NCBI GenBank assembly: GCA_002792115.1
Contig: PFNQ01000012.1
Span: 304-41,490 of the forward strand
Direction: 5' to 3'
From: Candidatus Woesearchaeota archaeon CG_4_10_14_0_2_um_filter_33_13
GTDB taxonomy: Archaea; Nanobdellota; Nanobdellia; Woesearchaeales; GW2011-AR9
Length of the DNA: 41,187 nt
Below the pieces are notes generated by a model. That model searched no databases, was not told the origin of the DNA, and worked only from the letters and a program-made list of their open reading frames with translations. This document shows, piece after piece, positions 7,557 to 15,930 of the stretch (positions within the stretch are counted from its first letter, which is position 1; each line of letters begins with the position of its first letter). Position numbers and translations under genes: made by a program.

Positions 7557-8474
7557 AGGCAACTGTTTGCCTTCTCTTTTTCTATAACAATACATAATAT
7601 AGTCCATTTTATTCTTAGGGGAGTGCTCACTGCCAAAAGTAAAACTCCCTCCAGGAAACGGTACTTCGGCAAGTAGATTAGTTGTTGTTTGAGCAGAGCC
7701 TAAAGATTGCCATGCCGCTTCTAGCCTAGTTCTACTCAATCTTACTTCCCAATATTCTTTAAGCTCAGTAGCAAATTCAGCGTATCTCGCAGGGTAGAAT
7801 TCCATGATGTCAAAAAGTATAACTCCCAACAAAGAACCGCCAACCGGATCACGGAAATCGCCGTTCTGCCAACGGTCAACAAATTTCTTTGCAGTTGATA
7901 ATCCCAAAAAGTAGTCCAATCGATAAGTAAACTCCAAAGCAGTAGCCATAAATAATTCTCCCCGTTCACTACAAAAAAAGTCATGCCAATATTGGGGATT
8001 ATTTCTTTGATCAGTTGTTGCATAAGCCGCCTTCATTACAGACCCCCTTACATTTTGCCAAGAAAGATTTCTATCTCGGTAAGAGTTAGACTCTAAAAGC
8101 CCCCAAATTGTTTCTCTGGCCCCAGGAAAATCATACTGACCACACAAACTCAATGTTCCACAAAGAGTTTTCATCTTTTGCTTTTCCTTCTCTTCTACAA
8201 AAGGAATTTCAGGGTAAAAATTTTTTAGAATACCAGTTAATCCTTCTCCCAAGCGAAGATGAACATCCTGGTTAAAATCTCGCGTTGATTCTAACAAGTC
8301 AGCTAAAGAGTCAACGACAACAAAATCTCTAACAGCGTGTAACTGACGTTCTACTCTCCTTGCTGAAGAAAAAATGGTTGGCCCATTTTCTTTTTTTAGG
8401 GCACTATACAAGTAGTCATATAATTTTTTGGTGCTCCAACCTAGAATTTGATCAAATGGTTTCTGTTTTCTCAT
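7548..8474 (-). CDS. Hypothetical protein, 308 residues
   Basis: I do not recognise this protein. It is soluble, with no signal peptide or membrane segment, and is predicted to be mostly helical from the Leu/Arg/Glu spacing. The middle carries aromatic-rich segments (Trp and Tyr in LSWQNVRGS, QYWHDFFCSERGE), and the C-terminus ends in basic residues and LPLF. Four cysteines are scattered and do not form a metal motif. It sits 7 bases after gpsA on the same strand and overlaps the glutaredoxin 3' end by 9 bases. The even, unbroken frame of 927 bases supports a real gene. Confidence 0.7.
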   Translation of the reverse strand: MRKQKPFDQILGWSTKKLYDYLYSALKKENGPTIFSSARRVERQLHAVRDFVVVDSLADLLESTRDFNQDVHLRLGEGLTGILKNFYPEIPFVEEKEKQKMKTLCGTLSLCGQYDFPGARETIWGLLESNSYRDRNLSWQNVRGSVMKAAYATTDQRNNPQYWHDFFCSERGELFMATALEFTYRLDYFLGLSTAKKFVDRWQNGDFRDPVGGSLLGVILFDIMEFYPARYAEFATELKEYWEVRLSRTRLEAAWQSLGSAQTTTNLLAEVPFPGGSFTFGSEHSPKNKMDYIMYCYRKREGKQLPLF

Positions 8475-8481
8475 AAAAAAA

Positions 8482-9444
8482 TTAACAACTAATTGATCTT
8501 AGAATAGATTTAACGGACCTGTTTTTAAATAATACATCATTTAACGCCGTGATCAAAGGCAGATCAAGATTAAATTTGTCCTTAAGTTTAACTGCTTCTT
8601 TAAGTGTTATCACTCCCTCTGCAATCATTGACATCTCCCTTAACACTTCTTGAATCTTCCTGCCCTTTCCAACTTCTAATCCGACATGTCGGTTACGAGA
8701 ATGTACACTTGTACAAGTAACTATAATATCACCAATACCAGCCAAACCATAAAAGGTTTCTTCTTTTGCCCCCCACGCTAAACCAACATTCTTAATCTCT
8801 TCTAAACCTTTAGTGATAACATAAGCCTTAGTATTATCTCCCAAACCAGCACCATCAGTAACACCTACAAAAACAGCTAAGATATTCTTTAATGCTGCAG
8901 AGATTTGTACACCAATAATATCATCACTTAACTCTACTCGTAGATTATTACTTTCAATTATTTTCTTAAGTTTATCTTTTTCTTCATCTTTTTCCTCAGG
9001 TCCAGCAAGAACAATTCCAGAAAAAATACCCTTACAAACCTCTTCTGCATGTGTTGGTCCATACAAACAATAAACTGGCCCAGAAACAATCTTACTGACA
9101 ACATCACTTAATAAACGAACATTAGTAGCAAACCCCTTAGAACAAATTATTACTGGTTGATCCTTAATCCACTTTTTAGCTTTTTCAATAGTAGCTTCTA
9201 CTTTATCAGAAGGAACAACTAACAGAATTAGCTCAGAATTGGTTAATGCCTCTTCTATCTTAGAAGTAACAAAGATATTCTTTGACAGTTTAATAATAGG
9301 CAATAACTTGCAGGTTCGTTCTTCTTGCATTTCTCTAGCTTGTTCTTCAAAAAACTCCCACATTCTGATTTGATGTTTATTTCCTGCTAAATGCATTGCC
9401 AAAGCAGTACCCCAACTACCCCCACCAAGAATTGTAATGTTCAT
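8482..9444 (-). CDS. gpsA: NAD(P)-dependent glycerol-3-phosphate dehydrogenase
   Basis: The 320-residue protein is a full-length bacterial-type GpsA that interconverts dihydroxyacetone phosphate and sn-glycerol 3-phosphate. It has the Rossmann GGGSWGTALA (7-16), SKGF around Lys103, GPTHAEEV (129-136), and the catalytic Lys186 in ISAALKNILA, followed by GAGLGDNTKAYVITKG. Archaeal lipids are built on the opposite enantiomer, glycerol 1-phosphate, so this enzyme may serve glycerol catabolism, redox balance or an unusual lipid. The 308-residue gene follows after 7 bases. Confidence 0.93.
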   Translation of the reverse strand: MNITILGGGSWGTALAMHLAGNKHQIRMWEFFEEQAREMQEERTCKLLPIIKLSKNIFVTSKIEEALTNSELILLVVPSDKVEATIEKAKKWIKDQPVIICSKGFATNVRLLSDVVSKIVSGPVYCLYGPTHAEEVCKGIFSGIVLAGPEEKDEEKDKLKKIIESNNLRVELSDDIIGVQISAALKNILAVFVGVTDGAGLGDNTKAYVITKGLEEIKNVGLAWGAKEETFYGLAGIGDIIVTCTSVHSRNRHVGLEVGKGRKIQEVLREMSMIAEGVITLKEAVKLKDKFNLDLPLITALNDVLFKNRSVKSILRSISC

Positions 9445-9498
9445 TTAACAATAAAAGCAAAGCTCATTTAAATGTCTTACTAAACATTTACCAAAAAG

Positions 9499-10407
9499 TT
9501 AGTAAGACCGATAATTCGGACTAACTAACATTAAGGTGTATTGTTTAATAGATTGATAAGAATATGTAAATGCTAAAGATAAAGTTGTTTCATAAGAATT
9601 CTGATCTGTAATCATTTTCTCACATATTAACGTGGCTTCTTGCCTATTCTGGTCTAATAACGCTTTATGAATATCTAAAGATGCACCTAGAAACTCACAT
9701 TTTTGAAATGCTTCATTACCTAACTTAGCGCCAGTTAATGAAATATGATCCAACTCTCCCTGTCCTCTATTACTAACTTTAAAACGAAATTCTAATTTTG
9801 CTCCGGTCCCAATTGGATAAGTGATAACTTGCATATCTGTTACTGCTAAAGGAGCACCTTGACCAGAATAAGATTTTTGATCTGACATCTTACACCCAGA
9901 ATCATAAACCTCATACAACCGAGGATTAATACAAAGGGTATCAGAAAATCCCATGATTGAGTCATAGTTAACCTTTAAGAAATAATTCCCCCGATAACTA
10001 TTAGCATTTTCAAATAATTGCCCAGACGTTCCAGCAAATTCTAAAAACTTCTTTTCGCCAACAGGAGATAAAAGACTTCTTCCAATAAGAGTATCAAAAT
10101 ATTGTGTCTCCGGCTTGACTTCAAAATATTTATTATTTAACCCAATAATGGAAACTTTTCCGTTAGTTAGATCATAAGCTGCTTGATTGTCTAATTCTAA
10201 AATAATTTTAAAATCTGATCCTGGATAAATCGATTGTGGAGGTGCATTTTGTAAAAAACCAACCACTAACTCACCAAAACCTTGCTTAAAGTTCTGTTTT
10301 CCATCCGCATTACCACCAGAACCACCACATCCCATCAATAATAAGACGCACAAAACTAAAACTAGCACTCGCAAAGATAAACTTGACGAGTGTTTTTTTC
10401 CGTTCAT
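9499..10407 (-). CDS. Surface lipoprotein with CARDB-like beta domains
   Basis: This 302-residue protein has a classic lipoprotein signal: basic start, hydrophobic stretch at 12-25 and lipobox LMGC with Cys27, followed by a Gly/Ser linker. The rest is beta-rich. A first domain (about 45-150) has PPQSIYPGSDFKIILELDN, resembling adhesion or CARDB-type sandwiches. A second (about 185-295) has VSNRGQGELDHISLTG, FQKC and TLICEK. This second domain resembles the end of the neighbouring polytopic protein in the same pattern (NxGxG...FxxC...LxC...YxY). Its ATG overlaps the stop of that gene (ATGA), so they are translated together. Function is unknown; a part in a surface complex is likely. Confidence 0.75.
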   Translation of the reverse strand: MNGKKHSSSLSLRVLVLVLCVLLLMGCGGSGGNADGKQNFKQGFGELVVGFLQNAPPQSIYPGSDFKIILELDNQAAYDLTNGKVSIIGLNNKYFEVKPETQYFDTLIGRSLLSPVGEKKFLEFAGTSGQLFENANSYRGNYFLKVNYDSIMGFSDTLCINPRLYEVYDSGCKMSDQKSYSGQGAPLAVTDMQVITYPIGTGAKLEFRFKVSNRGQGELDHISLTGAKLGNEAFQKCEFLGASLDIHKALLDQNRQEATLICEKMITDQNSYETTLSLAFTYSYQSIKQYTLMLVSPNYRSY

Positions 10408-12302
10408 CCTTGTAACCTCACTGTAATAGATTCAGTATCTTCAATCTTATAATCATAATTTAATTGTGCCACAAATTCTATAGGTCCTTCATAACCTTTG
10501 TCCTCATTTGGATTAGCAAAATTATCAGGTAAGGAGTCAGTATTGCAAGTAAGTAAATAAATTAATTTCCCGCCATACTTTTGTTCAGGAAGTGTTACGG
10601 GCGTGTTCTGTAAGCACCCTATAAATTCTCCAGGATATCCTTCAAACCCAGTAAATTTATAGTTATTAACTTTAGTTATTTTTCCACTACCTAAATTTTC
10701 AATACTCGCAGTTAGAATTTGCCAACCACTTTCAACCACGGGATTTTCTAAAGTATTCCCATAACCAAATCCGATCCTCGCAAAATCTTTTGCCCCTTTT
10801 GATAAATGAGTTTTACCAGTTCCACTAAAATGAGCAGAGTTGATCTTTGGTGTCCACTCATTTTTCCAATCAAGGGTTTTTTCTCCAATAAAAACCCGTT
10901 CTAAAGTAGACCCAGAATTTAATCCAATAAATTCAGCAGCATAAACTAGATCATATGTACCATTAAGAACTTCATTAGAAGGAGATTTACAAGAAACCGA
11001 TAACTTGGGCTCCATGCCTTTGATTGTAAGATCCGACCCAGTTATAATCTCTCCTTCAAAAGATTGCTTCCTTTTTTTATTAGTAAAATTACAAGATAAC
11101 TTTACTTGAAATTCTTGTTCACGAGGATTTTGAATATTTAATTCAATAGGATACACTAACCCTTCTCCGGTACTGTGGGGAATATCTTTAGGGAAGTATT
11201 GACTAACAACAAAATTAGCCACTGTTGGTTTGTCTATGTTTGGATCATCTACTCCTGCAACCAAACCGCCCTTAACTCTGATCTCTTGTTGCTCTTTAAG
11301 GCATTGCGAATAAGAAGAAGTTCCTTCTTTGTTTCCTGCGGCAACACACGTCACTTTATCTTGTGAGATCTGTTGGCGTTCATTTATGCAGGCCTGTAAA
11401 TCAGTAAATCTTCCAGCAGCAATACATTTGAGATTAGACAACGCGGGATTCTCTGTTTGAGGTAAATCTGCTCTTAACTTTTCTTGCGCTTGTTGGAATT
11501 GATTTAAATCTAGGAGAGAACCTTCTTGTTCATAAGCAACCGCGGGAACTGAAGTTAATAACACAATAATAATTACATAAACAATTCCAATTACTCTTAA
11601 AACGGAAACGATCGTTCCACCAGATTCTCCTTTAGATACAGGAAGAGTCAATAAACCAAGTAACGACCACCAAGGCATATACAAGATTAAATTCTTCATC
11701 AATGCCGTAACAGTAAGATCAAATTGCTGTTGAGCAAAAGCAATCAAACCAAAGTCTAAGAATAAAAATAAAACTGGTATTAACCCCCCCAACTCTGGTT
11801 TAGCACTTTGTCCTTTCGTAAACAATGCAGGACCTAAAAAGAACAATGCACTGATGCCTCCAAAATATAACCAAAAGTAAAGATCACCTTTAGTTGCACC
11901 AAAAAAGAAATACCATACTAGAAAAACAAGCATTGGAATAAATACTCCCCACCGATCAACTTCCATCTTATCTGAAAGAGCCCAACCAGCAATGAAAAAT
12001 AAGATTAAAGCGGTAACAGTTGTAATCCCAGCCACACCATTTATTTGTAATAAATAATGAACAAAACCAATAATAATCAACAAAACTCCGGGAGCTTTCA
12101 TTGCTCCAACTGTTTCTCTGACTGCTACTCCTCCAGCAGCAAAAGCAGCTCCACTTACGGCGGTTCCTGCAGCTCCAGTAACAGAACCAACACTACCTGC
12201 CGCCCCCACAAGACCAGGAGCAACAGATTTAGCAATAGGAGCGACAGCTGCAGCACCAGAAGAACTTCCCTTAATAGCACTAAGAATAGCCGATAATCCC
12301 AT
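10404..12302 (-). CDS. Polytopic membrane protein with large extracellular domain
   Basis: The product has about 632 residues. An Ala/Gly/Ser/Val-rich N-terminal stretch (about 60 residues) is followed by eight or so hydrophobic segments to about residue 260. A Gln/Glu-rich region with several Cys (LKCIAAGRF, TCVAAGNK) and a beta-rich ectodomain follow. The last 110 residues resemble the C-terminal domain of the lipoprotein encoded next. I chose the ATG at 12302: GAGGTGAC lies just upstream and overlaps an in-frame GTG at 12308, which is the alternative start. It is the middle gene of a three-gene surface cluster, with an ATGA overlap into the lipoprotein gene. I do not recognise the family. 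Confidence 0.75.
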   Translation of the reverse strand: MGLSAILSAIKGSSSGAAAVAPIAKSVAPGLVGAAGSVGSVTGAAGTAVSGAAFAAGGVAVRETVGAMKAPGVLLIIIGFVHYLLQINGVAGITTVTALILFFIAGWALSDKMEVDRWGVFIPMLVFLVWYFFFGATKGDLYFWLYFGGISALFFLGPALFTKGQSAKPELGGLIPVLFLFLDFGLIAFAQQQFDLTVTALMKNLILYMPWWSLLGLLTLPVSKGESGGTIVSVLRVIGIVYVIIIVLLTSVPAVAYEQEGSLLDLNQFQQAQEKLRADLPQTENPALSNLKCIAAGRFTDLQACINERQQISQDKVTCVAAGNKEGTSSYSQCLKEQQEIRVKGGLVAGVDDPNIDKPTVANFVVSQYFPKDIPHSTGEGLVYPIELNIQNPREQEFQVKLSCNFTNKKRKQSFEGEIITGSDLTIKGMEPKLSVSCKSPSNEVLNGTYDLVYAAEFIGLNSGSTLERVFIGEKTLDWKNEWTPKINSAHFSGTGKTHLSKGAKDFARIGFGYGNTLENPVVESGWQILTASIENLGSGKITKVNNYKFTGFEGYPGEFIGCLQNTPVTLPEQKYGGKLIYLLTCNTDSLPDNFANPNEDKGYEGPIEFVAQLNYDYKIEDTESITVRLQG

Positions 12303-12306
12303 TGTC

Positions 12307-12312
12307 ACCTCT
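12307..12312 (-). promoter_or_regulatory. Ribosome-binding site deciding the start of the polytopic protein
   Basis: GAGGTG, followed by AC, lies about 4 bases before ATG 12302. It includes the GTG at 12308, which favours the ATG as the true start. Confidence 0.5.
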
Positions 12313-12388
12313 TTTTTATTACAGTTATCCTAAAGTATTCTAAAGTCTTGAAACGTTAGTTTTAATCTTTAAAAATTAAAAAACTAAC

Positions 12389-13594
12389 TTACTTTACCAA
12401 ATCAACCCTAACCATTCTAACTTCTATGGTCTTTTCTGGTTTGATCTTTACCGAGTTACTAACTTTAACTATATCATCACTTAAATCAATAACATAGGAC
12501 ACTTCTTTTGTATCAAAATGTTTTTGATGACCATTAAACACAATAGTCCCATATTTACTTGTTACTACATCAACAAACTCCAAACTTAACCTTACCCGAT
12601 TATTTCCAGCAATAACAGCATCGTACTGTTCGTTAGACAAATCAAAATAATATGTTGGATAATCAATTTCCTTTAAATTAGATTTTATAACAACATGAGA
12701 TAACACATAATTACCTTTCTCAGTCCTAAATACTAAAGAATTCTCTCCCTGATGAATCATGTTAGGAGAAAATTCAATTGGCACCATTGTAAGATCACAA
12801 TCTGGGACTCCAGAATAAATTTCTTCACCATTAATTGTAACATACAATTTTCCCACTTCCTCAAATATACAATCTGGTTTAAATTGCAAAACTAATTTTT
12901 CCAGATTTTTCTTTTCAACTTCAGAAATTAAAAAGATATTTTTAGAAGATTGTGCTTCAGTACTAGTCACTTCAGCAACAACTTTCATATTGTTTATATT
13001 AATCTCATTAGTTGCCCAAAAAGCAAGACCAGGAGATGTAGCTGCAATACTTAATTCATTTGTTTCTTTGACTTTGTTTGCAGGCAAGGTTATAGTTAAA
13101 GAATCTCCGGTTGTGATCTCTGAATTAAATACTTCATCTCCGTTTAAGAACATCCTTAAAGGACCATCTGCGTTCTCTACCTTAAATGTCAGTAAAAAAT
13201 TGGCAGAATGTTTTAAATCGGGAACATCAAAACTAAATGTGGCTATCTCTTCAGAGAAAGATCCTTTTTTAGCGTAGGCAACATTTTTTTCTGCTAAAAC
13301 CTTTGACTCTGTTTTGGTATAAATGTTAATTACCGGAAGAGGATGTTCAATTTGATTTTGTGATAAATAATCTATTCTACCAGGAGATTCCTGCATCAAG
13401 TTAACAGAAACAGTGGCTTTACTTAACTCCTTAGCTCCACCAGTCGTACTAGAACTAGAATACGGTTCATCCAAAAGTTCAGCTCGATCTTGTGGAGGAA
13501 TTAAGATTATAAACATCACAATTAAGCCCATTATTATTGCCAACAAAACTGCTGCACCCATCGCAGCTTGTCCTCTTTTATTTTCAGTTGCCAT
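12389..13594 (-). CDS. Pilin-like surface protein with class III signal peptide
   Basis: The 401-residue protein starts with a short charged leader ending KRG-Q (residues 6-9) followed by a 20-residue hydrophobic stretch (AAVLLAIIMGLIVMFIILIP). This is the arrangement cut by archaeal prepilin peptidases just after the Gly. The Glu usually found at mature position 5 is replaced by Gly. A Ser/Thr-rich linker leads into a large beta-rich ectodomain of about 330 residues, far bigger than ordinary archaeal pilins, with paired Cys in the middle (PDCIFEE and VPDCDL). It precedes the polytopic gene by 86 bases on the same strand. It may be an anchored adhesin or minor pilin rather than a filament subunit. 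Confidence 0.75.
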   Translation of the reverse strand: MATENKRGQAAMGAAVLLAIIMGLIVMFIILIPPQDRAELLDEPYSSSSTTGGAKELSKATVSVNLMQESPGRIDYLSQNQIEHPLPVINIYTKTESKVLAEKNVAYAKKGSFSEEIATFSFDVPDLKHSANFLLTFKVENADGPLRMFLNGDEVFNSEITTGDSLTITLPANKVKETNELSIAATSPGLAFWATNEININNMKVVAEVTSTEAQSSKNIFLISEVEKKNLEKLVLQFKPDCIFEEVGKLYVTINGEEIYSGVPDCDLTMVPIEFSPNMIHQGENSLVFRTEKGNYVLSHVVIKSNLKEIDYPTYYFDLSNEQYDAVIAGNNRVRLSLEFVDVVTSKYGTIVFNGHQKHFDTKEVSYVIDLSDDIVKVSNSVKIKPEKTIEVRMVRVDLVK

Positions 13595-13680
13595 AACTTA
13601 GATATAAAATCTTTTTATATTTAAAGTATTCTATTTTTAACTGGTCGATAAAAACTAGACCTTTTTAAAGACTAAACCTT

Positions 13681-13688
13681 TTTATAAT
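13681..13688 (+). promoter_or_regulatory. TATA box of the pelota gene
   Basis: CCTTTTTATAATC, with the core TTTATAAT centred about 25 bases before ATG 13709, predicts a leaderless message. A near-copy (ACCTTTTTAAAG) lies about 17 bases upstream and could be a second box. Confidence 0.55.
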
Positions 13689-13708
13689 CATCAATCTTTC
13701 AAAGAGGT

Positions 13709-14761
13709 ATGGACATTGTTCAAGCTGATTTTAAAAAAGGGTTTGTTAAACTAAGAATTACTGATCCTGAAGATCTATGGTATTTAAGCCATTTAATCGA
13801 TCCGGGAGATTTTGTTAAAGGCAAAACCACTAGAAAGATAAAAATTGGTGAAGGTGAAAATGCCAAAGTTGCTAAGAAGGTTTACGTCTTAAAAATAGAA
13901 GCAGAAACGATTGATTATAGCAACGAAGTTTTACGGGTAAATGGAAGAATTAGAGAAGGTCCTGAAGAATTACCAAAAGATAGTTTCCAAGCAATTCCTT
14001 TAGAACAAAACAGCGAGTTTATCTTAGAGAAGGTTCAATGGTTAGAGTATCAAAAACAAAAATTAGAGGAATCAGCTCAAAAAAAATATAATTATTTACT
14101 TTGTATTTTTGATCGAGAAGAAGCACTTTTTGCCCTTACTAAAAGTTTTGGTTATGAGGTGTTACTGCAACTTAAAGGAGACGTGCCCAAGAAAGTAAAA
14201 ACCGTTGAGGTTAAACAGGATTTTCAGCAGGAAATCATCAAGGCCCTGGATGTATATTCTGGAAGATATTCTCCAGAAGCGATTATACTGGCTTCGCCAG
14301 CCTTTTACAAAGAAGATCTATTCAAAAAAATTAATCAGCCCGATTTAAAAAAGAAAATCATTTTAGCAAATTGTTCTGACGTTAGTGAAAGTTCTTTGTT
14401 TGAAATTCTAAAAAAACCAGAACTAGAATTAACCTTGAAATCATCTAGAACCAGAAAAGAAAACAAAATAGTTGAAGAACTTTTAAGTGAAATTAGTCAG
14501 AATAGATTAGCAGCATATGGGTGGAATGAAGTTAAAAATGCCATTGATGCAGGAGCAGTAAGTAAACTTCTTGTTACTGATGATTACATTCAACGCAGGA
14601 GAGCCAGTAATGAATACACGGAATTGGATTTATATTTAAAACAGATAGATACACTAAAGGGAGAAATTCATATTATCTCATCCGAACATGAAAGTGGCAG
14701 AAAGTTGATGGGGCTCGGAGGAATTGCCGCAATTTTAAGATATAAATTAGAGTGGCATTAA
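13709..14761 (+). CDS. pelA: Pelota (Dom34) mRNA-surveillance and ribosome-rescue factor
   Basis: The 350-residue protein matches archaeal pelota, the eRF1 paralogue that with aABCE1 and aEF1A frees ribosomes stalled on broken mRNA. It has the Sm-like N-terminal domain (about 1-130: KGFVKLRITDPEDLWYLSHL, then TIDYSNEVLRVNGRI). A central domain without the GGQ of release factors follows (about 130-255), as expected. The eL30-like C-terminal domain contains DAGAVSKLLVTDD and GGIAAILRY. The start is set by a TATA box 25 bases upstream. It is divergent from the pilin-like gene and probably monocistronic. Confidence 0.95.
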   Translation: MDIVQADFKKGFVKLRITDPEDLWYLSHLIDPGDFVKGKTTRKIKIGEGENAKVAKKVYVLKIEAETIDYSNEVLRVNGRIREGPEELPKDSFQAIPLEQNSEFILEKVQWLEYQKQKLEESAQKKYNYLLCIFDREEALFALTKSFGYEVLLQLKGDVPKKVKTVEVKQDFQQEIIKALDVYSGRYSPEAIILASPAFYKEDLFKKINQPDLKKKIILANCSDVSESSLFEILKKPELELTLKSSRTRKENKIVEELLSEISQNRLAAYGWNEVKNAIDAGAVSKLLVTDDYIQRRRASNEYTELDLYLKQIDTLKGEIHIISSEHESGRKLMGLGGIAAILRYKLEWH

Positions 14762-14945
14762 ACATAACAAACCAATCCAATAACCAAATGAATCAACTAA
14801 CAATTTACCAACTTCAATGTTTTACTCTTTCAGAATAGTCCTTCTATATTTTGTAAAACCACAACCTTTTAATAGTAGTTAAGTTTAATGATAATCAAGT
14901 AACAAAAAATTATTTTTGCGAAAAAAAGGAGGGGTTTTGAGGAAA
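14762..14945. other. Intergenic region before the TrmB-type regulator
   Basis: The 184 bases hold no gene. A TATA-like CCTTTTAATAG lies at about 14866-14876, and an unusually strong ribosome-binding sequence AAAGGAGGGG at 14925-14934. The latter predicts a leader of 30-50 bases, unlike the leaderless pelota gene upstream. Confidence 0.5.
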
Positions 14946-15740
14946 ATGATTGTAAAAGAAGAATTATTAAGCAAGCTACGGCGTTATTTTGACCTTAATT
15001 TATATGAGGTTAAGCTTTGGACGTCTCTCTTAAGCAGAGGGGTTTCTACCGCAGGAGAACTTTCAGATATTGCTGATGTTCCACGATCAAGGAGTTATGA
15101 TGTTTTAGAGTCCTTAGAGAAAAAAGGTTTTGTCGTTATGAAATTGGGCAAACCTATAAAGTATATAGCCATCCCTCCTGCAGAAGTTGTTGACAGAGTT
15201 AAGAAAAACATGAATGTTGAAGCTCAAGAAAAAGTCAAAAGATTAGAAACAATTAAAGGATCTCCACTATTAACTGAGTTAGAAAGTTTGCATAATAACG
15301 GAATCAGTTTAGTCGATCCTTCTGAATTAAGCGGCTGTTTAAGAGGAAGAAATAATATTTATAACCACCTGGATTTATTGATCAAAGACGCAAAGAAAAG
15401 TGTTAATATTATGACTTCCGATAGTGGATTTATTAGAAAAGTTGAAGGGTTAAAAGGTTCATTGGAAAAAGCTAAAAGAAGAGGAGTAAAAGTAAGGATT
15501 GCTACACCAATAACCAAAGATAACAAGCATGTAGTTGATAGTCTTAAGAACTTTGCTGAAGTAAAACATAATGACAAAGTAAACTCTAGGTTTGTTACTA
15601 TTGATGGTCGAGATTTAGTTTTTATGATGATGAATGATAAAGAAGTTCATCCATCTTATGACCTTGGAGTTTGGGTAAAAACACCTTATTTTACCACAGC
15701 AATGGACCAAATGTTTACTCACGCTTGGAACGTTAAATAA
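14946..15740 (+). CDS. TrmB-family transcriptional regulator
   Basis: With the ATG at 14946 the protein has 264 residues. The N-terminal winged helix (about 8-75) contains LNLYEVKLWTSLLSRGVSTA and VPRSRSYDVLESLEKKGFV, the hallmark TrmB DNA-binding region. A short coiled segment leads to an alpha/beta C-terminal domain of the phospholipase-D-like fold used by TrmB proteins for effector binding (RGVKVRIATPITKD, and FVTIDGRDLVFMMMND). The HKD catalytic motif is absent, so it should sense and not cut. In-frame TTG codons at 14916 and 14937 are alternative starts; the GGAGG at 14927-14931 could serve 14937 or 14946. The regulon is unknown. Confidence 0.88.
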   Translation: MIVKEELLSKLRRYFDLNLYEVKLWTSLLSRGVSTAGELSDIADVPRSRSYDVLESLEKKGFVVMKLGKPIKYIAIPPAEVVDRVKKNMNVEAQEKVKRLETIKGSPLLTELESLHNNGISLVDPSELSGCLRGRNNIYNHLDLLIKDAKKSVNIMTSDSGFIRKVEGLKGSLEKAKRRGVKVRIATPITKDNKHVVDSLKNFAEVKHNDKVNSRFVTIDGRDLVFMMMNDKEVHPSYDLGVWVKTPYFTTAMDQMFTHAWNVK

Positions 15741-15770
15741 TCTTTTTATTAATTTATTTTTATTTTATTT
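15741..15770 (+). terminator. T-rich stretch, likely archaeal transcription terminator
   Basis: Directly after the TrmB gene's stop codon come several runs of four or five T (TCTTTTTATTAATTTATTTT and on). No stem-loop precedes them. T runs alone can end transcription in archaea. Confidence 0.45.
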
Positions 15771-15930
15771 CTAACAAATTGAATGATATTCAAATATTGT
15801 ACTTAATTCCAACAGATGATAAGTTGTCAAGTTAACTTTATAAATGAATAAAGATTGAATAAAAAATATACTTAAATCAAATAATAATTAGACAATAGCC
15901 ATCAATTTAACATCAATACAAATACTAAAA

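Noticed and set aside
12057-12296. Plus-strand Ser/Asn-rich open frame
   Set aside because: It is antisense to the Ala/Gly-rich start of the polytopic protein and shows no coding features.
14916-14945. Longer TrmB-type regulator starting at TTG 14916
   Set aside because: It would place the GGAGG ribosome-binding sequence inside the coding region, so a start at 14937 or 14946 fits better.
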